Of a stretch of DNA of 64,000 nucleotides, positions 1-9,182 are shown one piece after another. The translations under genes and the position numbers were made by a program. The first letter of the stretch is position 1, and each line of letters begins with the position of its first letter. A model generated the notes under the pieces. The model made no database searches. It was given only the letters and a program-made list of their open reading frames with translations, and was not told where the DNA came from. Location of the stretch: positions 34,877-98,876 of the forward strand of contig JADGFA010000008.1 in NCBI GenBank assembly GCA_016744065.1, given 5' to 3'. This DNA is from Gammaproteobacteria bacterium. Lineage in GTDB: Bacteria; Pseudomonadota; Gammaproteobacteria; SZUA-229.

Positions 1-649
1 GTACAATGCGCTTAACCGATTTACTATTAATATTAACATCATGTATTGCCGGGCGATGAGTATGCCCGTGTATCATTAATGATACATTATTATCAATAAA
101 GGTCTGCATAACAGCCTGTTCATTCACATCCATAATGTTACTGGCTTTAGACTGGGTTTCTTCTTTGCTTTGCTGGCGAAGTGCCAGAGCCATCTGTTTA
201 CGTTCTATTAAGGGTTTACTTAAAAAGTCATTTTGCCAGGCCGGGTTTCTTAGCATGGCTCGTAACTCCTGGTAACGTATATCATCTGTACAAAGAATAT
301 CACCGTGTAGTAAAAGGACTGGCGTGTTATTAATGGTTGCAATATAAGGTTCGTGTATTAATGAGCAGCCAGTTCGTTGGGCCAGGTTTTCACCCATTAG
401 AAAATCACGGTTGCCATGCATTAAAAAAATTTTCAGACCCCGTTCTGATTGTTGTCTCATTGCAGCAAAGGCTTTATTGAGACCATCTGCCTGGTCATCA
501 TCGCCAAGCCAGTATTCAACCAGATCACCTAGAATATAAAGTGACTCGGCCTGAGCGGCCTGATTATTCATAAACTGTATAAAAAGTTGAATAATATCAG
601 GTCGTTCAGGTGCAAGGTGTAAGTCAGATATAAATAGATGTTTTGCCAT
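1..649 (-). CDS. lpxH: UDP-2,3-diacylglucosamine diphosphatase LpxH (3' end outside window)
   Basis: LpxH hydrolyses UDP-2,3-diacylglucosamine to lipid X in lipid A synthesis and works at the inner membrane face. The ORF starts at the ATG whose complement is at 647-649 and runs off the left edge, so about 216 codons are present. Calcineurin-like metallophosphatase motifs appear in order: FISDLHL near the N-terminus, LGDLVEYWLGDDD, HGNRDF, LLLHGD and, near the break, MIHGHTHRP. This arrangement is specific to LpxH within the superfamily. It lies 21 bp downstream of ppiB on the same strand, a pairing common in gammaproteobacteria, so the two are probably co-transcribed. Nothing unusual is seen in the visible part. 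Partial only because of the window border. Confidence 0.95.
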   Translation of the reverse strand, partial: MAKHLFISDLHLAPERPDIIQLFIQFMNNQAAQAESLYILGDLVEYWLGDDDQADGLNKAFAAMRQQSERGLKIFLMHGNRDFLMGENLAQRTGCSLIHEPYIATINNTPVLLLHGDILCTDDIRYQELRAMLRNPAWQNDFLSKPLIERKQMALALRQQSKEETQSKASNIMDVNEQAVMQTFIDNNVSLMIHGHTHRPAIHDVNINSKSVKRIV

Positions 650-670
650 TTTCTCGTTATTAATTAGCCT

Positions 671-1171
671 TTATACCAAAGTAGCACTATTAATAATGAC
701 AGCTTCAACTGGTACATCGCCATGCCCCATATTATTACCTGTTGCTACCTGAGCAATGCTATCTACAATGTCCATGCCTTCAGTAACTTCACCGAATACG
801 GCGTAGCCCCAGCCCTGGGATGTGGGAGCGGAGTAATTTAGAAAGTCATTGTCTTTAAGGTTAATAAAAAACTGAGAGCTAGCAGAATCAGGATCAGGCG
901 TTCGTGCCATTGCAAGTGAGCCGCGTTTATTGACCAGACCATTATCGGCTTCATTTTTAATATTGGCATTGGTTTCTTTTTGTACCATGTCTTCAGTAAA
1001 GCCGCCGCCCTGAATCATAAAACCGGGGATAACGCGATGAAAAATAGTATTGTTGAAGAACTCTTCTTTTACATAAGTTAAGAAGTTTTCAGCAGAAACA
1101 GGTGCTTTTTCTGAATTGAGTTCGATAGTGATTTTTCCGTGATTAGTATCCAGGCATATTTTATCTGACAT
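671..1171 (-). CDS. ppiB: Peptidyl-prolyl cis-trans isomerase B (cyclophilin)
   Basis: A cytoplasmic cyclophilin that catalyses proline cis-trans isomerisation during folding. The 166-residue product has the normal length for PpiB and no signal peptide, which separates it from periplasmic PpiA. Cyclophilin core motifs are intact: [13 protein letters not shown] with the catalytic Arg, then a GSLAMAR segment, SSQFFINL and a YAVFGEV segment. It is the first gene of an apparent ppiB-lpxH unit, with 21 bp between them. The tRNA-Arg gene lies about 80 bp upstream on the same strand. No regulatory site is evident in that gap. Confidence 0.96.
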   Translation of the reverse strand: MSDKICLDTNHGKITIELNSEKAPVSAENFLTYVKEEFFNNTIFHRVIPGFMIQGGGFTEDMVQKETNANIKNEADNGLVNKRGSLAMARTPDPDSASSQFFINLKDNDFLNYSAPTSQGWGYAVFGEVTEGMDIVDSIAQVATGNNMGHGDVPVEAVIINSATLV

Positions 1172-1252
1172 AGTCTTTACTCTTAATGTGAGTGCATGAT
1201 ATTCATGCAGTATTTACCTGAACTGTTCAGGAGCAGGGTTTTGTTTTAAATA

Positions 1253-1329
1253 TGGCGTCCCCGAGACGATTCGAACGTCCGACCTACCGCTTAGGAGGCG
1301 GTGGCTCTATCCTGCTGAGCTACGGGGAC
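1253..1329 (-). tRNA. tRNA-Arg (anticodon CCT)
   Basis: Read on the minus strand this folds as a complete cloverleaf. The acceptor stem is GTCCCCG paired with CGGGGAC, followed by discriminator G and an encoded CCA at 1253-1255. The anticodon stem ACCGC/GCGGT encloses loop CTCCTAA, giving anticodon CCT, which reads AGG codons. The T arm contains GTTCGAATC. A good sigma-70 promoter lies directly upstream. Confidence 0.97.
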
Positions 1330-1341
1330 AAGTTAGGGCGA

Positions 1342-1369
1342 ATTATACCAGTCATATCTGTGTAATCAA
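1342..1369 (-). promoter_or_regulatory. Sigma-70 promoter of tRNA-Arg(CCT)
   Basis: On the minus strand a TTGATT -35 element (1364-1369) is separated by 16 bp from a perfect TATAAT -10 element (1342-1347). The -10 is followed by the GC-rich stretch CGCCC, which fits a stringently controlled stable RNA discriminator. The tRNA starts 12 bp downstream of the -10. Confidence 0.75.
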
Positions 1370-1403
1370 TCACTCTGTTATAGTTAGGCTTGAGTGGTGG
1401 TTT

Positions 1404-3170
1404 TTATTTCATTAAATGGCGTTTTTGTCTGGGCCGATTGCGCCGCTCATTACGTTTAAGAAACTGGTGAAATTTTCTCCATATATAGGCATCGGGTGTA
1501 TCTTCATAGGTCATAATGTAATTTAGGCTGTGTAAGTCATTTTGAGACCACTGCATGCTGCGAAGTGCGCTGGGTGTGCCGCAGAAAAGTATCTGATCAC
1601 CAGATTTAATCGCAATATCACTTGTCGGCATTAATAATAGTTTCTGATTGCGCTTAAGCATTAATGGCACTGTTTCTAATTGTTTTTCTCTTTTACGCGG
1701 GTTTTGTAACAGGTTGCCAACACGAATGACCCTGCCCAGGCGTAATACCTGACATAGGGCGCGGGCTTCTTTTTCATTAACATGGAGAGTCCAGATGCTG
1801 GGCACGGATTCACCTAATGCTCCCATGATTCGACTAATTGTTATATTGGCCCAGGATGGGTCCTGATTACGTGCTTTGTTGAGGAATGCAATCATTAAAG
1901 GCGCAACTAATAAAGTACGAATTTTACGTGCAATAATCTCACTGGGTTGCATTATTATATTAGCCTGAGTGGCTTCAAATAATTTCTCATTAGCTTTTTT
2001 ATTGTGTCTGGCGACAATAAATAATTCAGGGTTAATTTCTCTTGCAGTCATAATGATGGACAGGTTATTTGTGTCATTATCTGTACCAGAAACTAAGCCA
2101 ATTGCCTGGGTTATACCTGCCATAGTTAATGTATGCGCATCAAAACCTGTGCCGATAATAAAGTCATTGTGCTTGTTTTCAGCTCGGCTAAGAAAGGTGT
2201 CTCGTTTTTCTTCTGAAGGATCAATTATTGTTACCTGTATATTGCTTTTAAGTAATTGCCTGTACAGGGCATTTCCAAAACGTCCAAAACCACAAATAAC
2301 CCAGTGCCCTTCTTTGATGTAAATAGGGTTGGTTAAATCCGTATCAGGTACGCCTGTTAGCCAGTCATATAATAAATGCAGTGCAGGGGAGTGCATTGCC
2401 ATAGCAAATATATTAGCAAAGGTTTCAAATGGGTTGATTACAAAATCAGTACCAAATGAAAACATATTACTTTCGTAATCTTCCAGTTCAGAGCGGCATA
2501 TAACGCAGATATCCGGGTGCAGGAGTTTACTGGTAACTGCAATTTTTAAATTGGTTTCATCCGATGCAGTGACAGCAATAATTGCAGCACACTTTTCATT
2601 TTGCAATCCGGCCTGTATTAACTTTTCAGGGTCACGTGCATCACCTTTAAATCCAGGAATGACTAAGGGAAAGTCTTCAAGAGGTAATGTCTGTATGAGT
2701 CTTTCATTTTCTTCAATAACAACTGTATGGATATTTCGTTCGGTTAAGGCTTTTGCCAGTGCGTGTCCTGTTTCGCCAAAGCCACAAATAATTATAAATT
2801 TATCTGGTATGCGAGCGAGTTGTTGTGAAAACTGACTTTCTTTCAGGGCTTCACGAAACATAGGGTCCTGTACTAATGACACTATTTTACCCAGTGAATA
2901 AAACCAGGCGACTACGGTTAGATAGATAGTGATAAGGGCCCAGGTGCGTTGAGCATTTGTTAGCGTATATGGAATTTCACCAAAGCCAATGGTTGTTGCT
3001 GTATAGCTAACAAAGTAAAAAGCATCAAAAAAAGACATATGCCAGGGGTTGCCCTGATTATCTATACCCGGTGTTATGACCATGCCCAGTATAGAGATAG
3101 CATAACCTGTTATTAAAATAATAATAGGTATCCGCATCTGGCGCATTATAAGTGATGTCACAAGTGACAT
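1404..3170 (-). CDS. Potassium channel with two RCK/TrkA-N domains
   Basis: Predicted inner-membrane K+ channel of 588 residues. TM1 is about residues 13-33, the pore loop carries the selectivity filter TTIGFGE at 59-65, and TM2 is about 78-98. A cytosolic part follows with two Rossmann TrkA-N/RCK units, glycine motifs GFGETG (about 130) and GFGRFG (about 293), each followed by an acidic residue typical of NAD(H) binding. A TrkA-C-like segment and a basic tail end the protein. GFG in place of the usual GYG is well tolerated in prokaryotic channels. The gene begins 17 bp after the small membrane protein ending at 3188, and dapE is further upstream on the same strand. The channel class is secure; the gating ligand is unknown. 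Confidence 0.9.
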   Translation of the reverse strand: MSLVTSLIMRQMRIPIIILITGYAISILGMVITPGIDNQGNPWHMSFFDAFYFVSYTATTIGFGEIPYTLTNAQRTWALITIYLTVVAWFYSLGKIVSLVQDPMFREALKESQFSQQLARIPDKFIIICGFGETGHALAKALTERNIHTVVIEENERLIQTLPLEDFPLVIPGFKGDARDPEKLIQAGLQNEKCAAIIAVTASDETNLKIAVTSKLLHPDICVICRSELEDYESNMFSFGTDFVINPFETFANIFAMAMHSPALHLLYDWLTGVPDTDLTNPIYIKEGHWVICGFGRFGNALYRQLLKSNIQVTIIDPSEEKRDTFLSRAENKHNDFIIGTGFDAHTLTMAGITQAIGLVSGTDNDTNNLSIIMTAREINPELFIVARHNKKANEKLFEATQANIIMQPSEIIARKIRTLLVAPLMIAFLNKARNQDPSWANITISRIMGALGESVPSIWTLHVNEKEARALCQVLRLGRVIRVGNLLQNPRKREKQLETVPLMLKRNQKLLLMPTSDIAIKSGDQILFCGTPSALRSMQWSQNDLHSLNYIMTYEDTPDAYIWRKFHQFLKRNERRNRPRQKRHLMK

Positions 3171-3187
3171 GATATTACCTACGTTGT

Positions 3188-3571
3188 TTAGTGACGCATC
3201 ATTGACGTTTCAATGATTAATAATATGACGGAAATAAAGTTAGCGATCATAGCCCCACCACTTAATGAAATGATGGTAGACATGGTGTCAGCAGTCATAA
3301 CGTTGCCCTGAATATTGACTACATAAGCCCAGACAATAGAGGCAGAGAATAATTGAACCAGGGCAACAAGACTGGTTGCTAATAACATGGCCCCCATTTG
3401 AGAGCGGTCACCAAATTTGAGAACGGTGGCAATAAGGTTAACGATGATGACAGCAAATAATTCATAGACATTATGATGGTTAGGGTTATCAACCTCACCG
3501 GCAAAAAAACCGAAATTAAGGGTGAGTGCCAGAATCATAAAAAAACTAAAGACAACTTTTTCGCGGTTCAT
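3188..3571 (-). CDS. Conserved four-helix membrane protein (DUF6394-like)
   Basis: A 127-residue hydrophobic protein with about four membrane segments (near 8-26, 37-54, 62-84 and 100-124). The stretch NHHNVYELFAVIIVNLIATV and the following LKFGDRSQ are strongly reminiscent of the small family I know as DUF6394, found in pseudomonads and relatives beside a similar RCK potassium channel. Function is unknown. The 17-bp gap to the channel gene and shared strand suggest one transcript, so an accessory or modulating role for the channel is a reasonable inference but not shown. The family name comes from memory of related sequences. Confidence 0.7.
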   Translation of the reverse strand: MNREKVVFSFFMILALTLNFGFFAGEVDNPNHHNVYELFAVIIVNLIATVLKFGDRSQMGAMLLATSLVALVQLFSASIVWAYVVNIQGNVMTADTMSTIISLSGGAMIANFISVILLIIETSMMRH

Positions 3572-3637
3572 TTTATTAGCCCTTTTGTTATTTTTTTGTT
3601 ACAGCTTTTAATTATTATAATTAAGTTTATCTACTCT

Positions 3638-4780
3638 TTATAATAGTAGATGTTCCATCATTCGCTGGTAAATTTTTGAAAGTGTAATTAAGTCTTCAGC
3701 TTTTACATGTTCATTAAGCTGATGGATAGTTGCATTGAGGGGGCCAAGTTCAAGTACCTGAGCACCTGTTGGAGCAATAAAACGCCCATCGGAAGTGCCT
3801 CCGGCAGTTGATAGTTCTGTGTCGTATCCACAAATATCTTTAATGGCTTTGCAGGTTGCTTCTACGAGTTCACCTTCAGGTGTCAGGAAGGGGTGACCTG
3901 ATAATATCCACTCCAGCTCATAGTTTAAATTATGTTTATTGAGAATGGCTTCGACCCGTTGTTTTAATTGATCCTCAGTAACTTCTGTGGAAAAACGCAG
4001 GTTAAACATAACTTCACATTCACCAGGTATAACATTATTTGCCCCGGTGCCAGAATTTATATTTGAGATTTGAAAGCTGGTTGCAGGAAAAAAATCATTA
4101 CCCTGGTCCCATTGTTCAGCCGCTAATTCAGTAAGTGCGGGGGCTGATGCGTGAATGGGGTTTTCAGCCATATGGGGGTAGGCAACATGCCCCTGTTTAC
4201 CCAGTATGGTTAAATTGCCGGATAAGGAACCACGCCGACCATTTTTAACAACATCTCCCAGTTTGTGAGTGCTGGAAGGTTCGCCTACCAGACACATATC
4301 TATTTTTTCATTGCGAGCTTCAAGGTGTTCAATTACTTTTACAGTTCCATTGATTGATGGACCCTCTTCATCACTGGTAATTAAAAAGCCAATTGAGCCT
4401 TTGTGATCAGGGTATTCGGCAATAAAATTTTCACATGCAGTAATCATTGACGCAAGGCTGCCCTTCATATCGGCGGCTCCGCGGCCATAAAAAATACCAT
4501 CGATAATTTCTGGTTTAAAAGGGTGTACATTCCATTTTTCAACAGGGCCTGTGGGAACAACGTCTGTATGGCCTGCAAAGACGAGAAGCGGGCCTGTTTT
4601 ATTTTTTCTGGCCCAGAAGTTATCAACTTCTGCAAAGCGTAAATTTTCAACCTCAAAGCCCAGTTTTTCCAGGCGTTTAATCATCAATGGCTGGCACCCT
4701 TTATCTTCGGGGGTTATCGATGAGCGTGAAATTAAATCTAATGCAAGCTGGATGGTCGGGTCGTTTTCTAAATTTGCCAT
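3638..4780 (-). CDS. dapE: Succinyl-diaminopimelate desuccinylase DapE
   Basis: Hydrolyses N-succinyl-LL-2,6-diaminopimelate to LL-diaminopimelate in lysine and peptidoglycan precursor synthesis. At 380 residues it has the usual length. M20-family dinuclear zinc motifs are present: [11 protein letters not shown] (metal-binding His and catalytic Asp), [20 protein letters not shown] with the catalytic Glu-Glu pair, VGEPSS, and the C-terminal GGTSDGRF specific to DapE. The start ATG is at 4778-4780 and gives a normal N-terminus. It is transcribed ahead of the DUF6394-like gene with a 66-bp gap. Confidence 0.96.
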   Translation of the reverse strand: MANLENDPTIQLALDLISRSSITPEDKGCQPLMIKRLEKLGFEVENLRFAEVDNFWARKNKTGPLLVFAGHTDVVPTGPVEKWNVHPFKPEIIDGIFYGRGAADMKGSLASMITACENFIAEYPDHKGSIGFLITSDEEGPSINGTVKVIEHLEARNEKIDMCLVGEPSSTHKLGDVVKNGRRGSLSGNLTILGKQGHVAYPHMAENPIHASAPALTELAAEQWDQGNDFFPATSFQISNINSGTGANNVIPGECEVMFNLRFSTEVTEDQLKQRVEAILNKHNLNYELEWILSGHPFLTPEGELVEATCKAIKDICGYDTELSTAGGTSDGRFIAPTGAQVLELGPLNATIHQLNEHVKAEDLITLSKIYQRMMEHLLL

Positions 4781-5223
4781 GTGTTCAATCAGTTTTTTAA
4801 TGAGTGCAGGATTATAAACGATTAAAAAAACAAAAGCAGTTTGTCGGTGTCTGTTAGAAGAGAAAGTTAAGCTGGACAGGGGGACGCCGCTATATATTCG
4901 TTATCATTTTGGATTTCAAATGGTCGTATAAGGTCTTTCCAGTAAGGAAAGGTGATTATTGTCTGGCGTTATATTTGTTGATTCACAGTCAGTATATGAG
5001 TCGTGCATCATATTACCTGAGTATGAGCTGAATTAGCACATAGAGCTGAGTGAAGAGAATATCCGTTATGGCTGTAAATGAGGCATAAACAGGAGAACTG
5101 GCTCTTAAGCAAAGGATACCGGCATTACTTTATTTCGGCTTAAATAGCTCCCTGTTTTTAATCCTGAAATAAATACAGTTTCCGTTAAATGTTTATTGCA
5201 GTCCTGTCCTTGAGAGGGCAAAC
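4781..5223. other. 443-bp intergenic region between dapE and dnaB
   Basis: Divergent promoter region for dapE (left) and dnaB (right). A short hairpin CTTTCC-agtaa-GGAAAG lies at 4935-4951. No ORF with a ribosome binding site, no tRNA and no clear consensus promoter was found. It ends with the Shine-Dalgarno element that fixes the dnaB start. Confidence 0.5.
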
Positions 5224-6672
5224 TTGTCTGATATTTTTCCACCCAGTTTACCGAGTATTATGTCTGAATCTTTAATTTATCCTACCAGTAACGATTATCA
5301 GGTCGCCGATGTCACGACACAGAACCTAAAAGTTCCCCCGCATTCTATTGAGGGTGAGCAGGCGGTGCTGGGTGGTCTTATGCTGGACAAACGTGCCTGG
5401 GAACAGATTGCTGACCGCATTACTGAAGAGGATTTTTATCGTCATGACCATCGGCTTATTTTCCGTAGTATTGCGAAACTGGAAGCGGCTGATAAGCCCT
5501 TTGATGTGGTTACATTATCAGATGAGCTTTCAAAAACACATGAGCTGAGTGATGCAGGTGGCCTGGCATATTTAGGCCAACTGGCAAAAGATACGCCGAG
5601 TGCGGCAAATATACGGGCTTATGCGGATATTGTGCATGAGCGCTCTGTATGTCGACAGTTAATTGAAGTCGGTACTGATATTGCGGGTAGTGCCTTTAAC
5701 CCTGAGGGGCGTGATAGTAAAGAGCTACTTGATGATGCAGAGCGTAAAGTCTTTACTATTGCCGAGCAGGGTGAGCGTGCAGGTAAGGGTTTTAAAGGTA
5801 TCAAACAGTTACTGACGTCTACGGTCGAGCAGATAGACATGCTGTTTGAGCAAGAGGGAACATTAACAGGTGTGACAACGGGCTTTAAAGACTTTGATGA
5901 GCAAACCAGTGGTTTGCAAAAAGGTGATCTGGTTATTGTTGCAGGCCGTCCCTCCATGGGAAAAACAACGTTTTCAATGAATATTGCCGAAAATGCAGCT
6001 ATTGCTCAAGGTACGTCGGTGGCTATCTTTAGTATGGAGATGCCCGCTGAGTCTTTAGCCATGCGGATGATTTCATCAATGGGACGTATTGATCAGCATC
6101 GTTTACGCACCGGGCAATTAAATGATGAAGACTGGCCAAGAATAACCTCTGCCGTCTCTTTGCTCTCAGAAGCAAAAATATTTATAGACGATACGCCTGC
6201 ATTATCGCCTACTGACTTACGTGCTCGTGCACGTCGCTTAAAGCGGGAGCATGGTCTGGGTTTAATTGTCATTGATTATCTTCAGTTGATGCAGGTAGCG
6301 GGATCGTCTGAGAATAGAACCAATGAAATTTCTGAAATTTCACGAGGCCTGAAAGCACTGGCTAAAGAGCTTGAAGTGCCGGTTATTGCTTTATCTCAGC
6401 TTAATCGTAGTCTGGAGCAACGGCCGAATAAGCGGCCCGTTATGTCAGATTTACGTGAATCAGGCGCGATAGAGCAGGATGCTGATGTCATTGTATTTAT
6501 TTATCGTGATGAAGTTTATAACGAAGAGACACCAGAGAAGGGTATTGCTGAAATTATTGTAGGTAAACAACGTAATGGCCCGATTGGTACAACACGACTG
6601 ACGTTTTTGGGACAATTTACAAAATTTGAAAATTATAGCCCTGAAATGTATTCATCCGCCGGATTTGAATGA
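5224..6672 (+). CDS. dnaB: Replicative DNA helicase DnaB
   Basis: Hexameric 5'-3' helicase that unwinds DNA at the replication fork. The N-terminal DnaB domain begins near KVPPHSIEGEQAVLGG; the RecA-like C-terminal domain has Walker A GRPSMGKTT, Walker B-like LIVIDYLQLM and the arginine-finger region LSQLNRSLEQR. No intein interrupts it. I chose the TTG at 5224 because AGAGGG sits 5-6 bp upstream at a proper distance; the in-frame ATG at 5260 has no such element and would remove 12 residues. Total length 482. alr follows on the same strand after 187 bp, a neighbour pair common in gammaproteobacteria. Confidence 0.96.
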   Translation: MSDIFPPSLPSIMSESLIYPTSNDYQVADVTTQNLKVPPHSIEGEQAVLGGLMLDKRAWEQIADRITEEDFYRHDHRLIFRSIAKLEAADKPFDVVTLSDELSKTHELSDAGGLAYLGQLAKDTPSAANIRAYADIVHERSVCRQLIEVGTDIAGSAFNPEGRDSKELLDDAERKVFTIAEQGERAGKGFKGIKQLLTSTVEQIDMLFEQEGTLTGVTTGFKDFDEQTSGLQKGDLVIVAGRPSMGKTTFSMNIAENAAIAQGTSVAIFSMEMPAESLAMRMISSMGRIDQHRLRTGQLNDEDWPRITSAVSLLSEAKIFIDDTPALSPTDLRARARRLKREHGLGLIVIDYLQLMQVAGSSENRTNEISEISRGLKALAKELEVPVIALSQLNRSLEQRPNKRPVMSDLRESGAIEQDADVIVFIYRDEVYNEETPEKGIAEIIVGKQRNGPIGTTRLTFLGQFTKFENYSPEMYSSAGFE

Positions 6673-6859
6673 TTGTTGCTTTGTGTTTTATTTTTGCCTC
6701 GATTTCAGGTTAACAGGAAGCTGATTCAAGTACGATTACTGTTAATGGGGTATGCAATTAATATTTTGTCATTTTAAGTACTTGTATCTCAGTTAACAGG
6801 GCACACGTGATTTTCGTAAATAATTTTTATAAATATTTTTCCAGAGCTTAACTTTTTCT

Positions 6860-7921
6860 ATGGTAAATAATCGAGCTGCAAAAATAACGGTTGATCTGGC
6901 TGCACTACAACATAATTTTCAGCAAGTAAAAAACTATGCGCCTGATAGCAGGGTTATGGTTGTGATTAAGGCAAATGCTTATGGTCATGGCATGTTACAG
7001 GTGGCAAAAAGCCTGGAATTAGCAGATGGCTTTGCTGTTGCACAATTATCAGAAGCGATTACATTGCGCAATAATGGTTTTGATAAGCCCATTAGTGTGT
7101 TTCAGGGCTTTGCCAGTGATGAACAATTACAGTTAATGGTTCAATATGATTTACGCCCAGCGATTAGTCAGAGCTGGCAAATAGATTTACTTGAGGCCCA
7201 TAAGCAAAGATCATCAATCGATGTCTGGTTAAAAATAAATACGGGTATGGGCCGCCTGGGTATTTCACCTGATGAGGTGGATAGTTGTTATCAACGATTG
7301 CAGAATATTAATTATATTAATCAGACAGGGCTTATGATGCATTTTGCTAATGCGGATGAACCGGTCCATAGCACTAATCAATCTCAGATAGATCAGTTTT
7401 TAAAATTATCAGGCCTGTATAAGGCACAGACCAGCGTGTCTAATTCAGCTGCAATTGTAAGTCACTTACTTCCTCAGCAAGACTGGGTACGGCCAGGCAT
7501 TATGCTTTATGGTGCTTCCCCTTTATTAAATAAAACAGCAGCAGATTTGCAGTTAAAACCCGTTATGAGTTTACAGGCCGAGCTGATTGCTATTAATGAT
7601 TATAAAAAAGGTCAGGCAGTGGGATATGGTGATAGCTGGATTTGCCCAGAGGATATGCCAGTCGGTATTGTTAATATTGGCTATGGTGATGGCTACCCAC
7701 GCCATGCTAACGCCGCGCCTGTGGCTGTAAACGGTCAGCGTTGTCAGTTAATTGGTCGTGTTTCAATGGACTCAATTGCCATTGATTTGCGAGGGATTCA
7801 AACGGTATGTGGTGATCTGGTTGAATGCTGGGGTAAGCAAATTTCTGTGGATGAGGTGGCTGCCTGTGCAGGAACCATATCTTATGAGTTGTTATGTCAT
7901 ACAGGGGGCTTTCAGTTATAA
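6860..7921 (+). CDS. alr: Alanine racemase
   Basis: PLP-dependent racemase that supplies D-alanine for peptidoglycan. The 353-residue product has the family length. The PLP lysine is K37 in VIKANAYGHG. Downstream are MGRLG, the PGIMLYGASP segment, the catalytic-tyrosine region AVGYGDSW and the C-terminal GRVSMDSIAIDL. Start ATG at 6860; the Shine-Dalgarno is weak. No frameshift or truncation. It follows dnaB by 187 bp that contain no recognisable terminator, so partial read-through from dnaB is possible. Confidence 0.95.
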   Translation: MVNNRAAKITVDLAALQHNFQQVKNYAPDSRVMVVIKANAYGHGMLQVAKSLELADGFAVAQLSEAITLRNNGFDKPISVFQGFASDEQLQLMVQYDLRPAISQSWQIDLLEAHKQRSSIDVWLKINTGMGRLGISPDEVDSCYQRLQNINYINQTGLMMHFANADEPVHSTNQSQIDQFLKLSGLYKAQTSVSNSAAIVSHLLPQQDWVRPGIMLYGASPLLNKTAADLQLKPVMSLQAELIAINDYKKGQAVGYGDSWICPEDMPVGIVNIGYGDGYPRHANAAPVAVNGQRCQLIGRVSMDSIAIDLRGIQTVCGDLVECWGKQISVDEVAACAGTISYELLCHTGGFQL

Positions 7922-8036
7922 AGCTACTTTATGAATTTATTATATGCATAATTAGCTAAAAATATTCCAGAAGGGGATTTATTAGATTCAGGTTATAGTA
8001 CAGGCAAGTGAGTGCAGGCAAGAGCAGACGTGTTAT

Positions 8037-8990
8037 TTAATGGGAATTTAAAAGCTGTCTGGTTCCTGGGTTTTCCGGAGGGAGTCTATGCAGTGTATTT
8101 AGCTTATTGTTTGAAATAAGCGACTCTATATGTTTTATGTTTTTATCCAGGTATTTAATATATAAATTGTCATAGCCAAAGTGCGCTTCAGCATATTTAT
8201 ATACCTGTTGAAATAAGTTATCCAGGCGATCTTTAACATCAGTGTTATAAAATGCCGGGGTTTTAGCTAAAAGGTCATCAGCTGATTCAAATATAATAAT
8301 TGACTGGCCTTTTGCATCCTGAGTTGTGGTCATGCCCCCAAGCTCAAATTCTGGAAACAATCTTTCTCTGCATTTTTCCAGATAACAACGATCTGACATT
8401 TGGGCGATTAAGTCGGCTGTGCCAAGCATGTAGCCTAATATGTGCAGTTTTTCATCGGGTAATTTAATTTGCTCAGGTGTTACTTCATAACCCGTGTAAT
8501 GCACCATATTAGCGGCGATATCGGCAAACTCAGGTAATCCGATCATATGCAGATAGTTGCTTAAGAAAGTGGCGCTTCGACTTACATGAATGGGCGTATA
8601 CTGGGCACCGTTATAGAACTTCTGGTCATCTTCTTTACGAATGTAACCTGAGTCATGGAACAGGGCAGTAATAATAGCCAGGCTGGTGAGTTTTGCTCCA
8701 AAAGTGTGTACCCGGGCGCTTTGTCTTTCATGACCATCAATTAGCCGAGCCAGTGCCAGTGTCATGTCCAGTGTATGCTGTTTGTCATGATAGAAGGTGT
8801 CACAGGCATTAAAGCCACTGTAATGGCCTTCAAATAAATTATCAAAGTCTTCAAAAGCCTGACGTATCAGGCTATCATCTGACATTAGATAACAGCTATG
8901 AAAAATATCACATACTGCATTGCACACCGCCTGACTATCGGTGACTTTTACTGTATTAGAAACATCATACTGTGAGTGACGTGATTTCAT
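8037..8990 (-). CDS. HD-domain metal-dependent phosphohydrolase
   Basis: A 317-residue cytoplasmic protein with an HD superfamily signature: the ALFHDSGY doublet near residue 112, an upstream conserved His in the FYHDKQH segment, a later NMVHYTGYE and the Asp-containing GTADLIAQMSDR. These match the metal ligands of HDc phosphohydrolases and cyclic nucleotide phosphodiesterases. No receiver, GAF or membrane domain is present. The gene is downstream of the CHASE2 cyclase on the same strand, 192 bp apart, which makes a cyclic-nucleotide phosphodiesterase role attractive but unproven. The substrate cannot be read from sequence. Confidence 0.8.
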   Translation of the reverse strand: MKSRHSQYDVSNTVKVTDSQAVCNAVCDIFHSCYLMSDDSLIRQAFEDFDNLFEGHYSGFNACDTFYHDKQHTLDMTLALARLIDGHERQSARVHTFGAKLTSLAIITALFHDSGYIRKEDDQKFYNGAQYTPIHVSRSATFLSNYLHMIGLPEFADIAANMVHYTGYEVTPEQIKLPDEKLHILGYMLGTADLIAQMSDRCYLEKCRERLFPEFELGGMTTTQDAKGQSIIIFESADDLLAKTPAFYNTDVKDRLDNLFQQVYKYAEAHFGYDNLYIKYLDKNIKHIESLISNNKLNTLHRLPPENPGTRQLLNSH

Positions 8991-9013
8991 GAATAGATTT
9001 TTTTATTTTTCTC

Positions 9014-9032
9014 TGTAGGAATTAATCCTACA
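9014..9032. repeat. 7-bp inverted repeat upstream of the HD-domain gene
   Basis: TGTAGGA-attaa-TCCTACA, a perfect 7-bp stem with a 5-nt spacer, located 24 bp upstream of the HD-domain start codon. No U-run follows on either strand, so an operator-like site is more likely than a terminator. Confidence 0.4.
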
Positions 9033-9182
9033 AAGAGAGTCATAAAATATCTGTGAGGTTTATCACACTCAGTTTAGTAGCCAGTTGAAATATTATAAAA
9101 AAATTTAAATTATGTGAAATAATTCATATTATTTAATCAGACTGGCCACTTAAGGAAGACGGTTATACTAAGTTTTATGTAC

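Noticed and set aside
5224..6672. Intein in DnaB
   Set aside because: The helicase domain is continuous with normal spacing between Walker motifs and normal total length.
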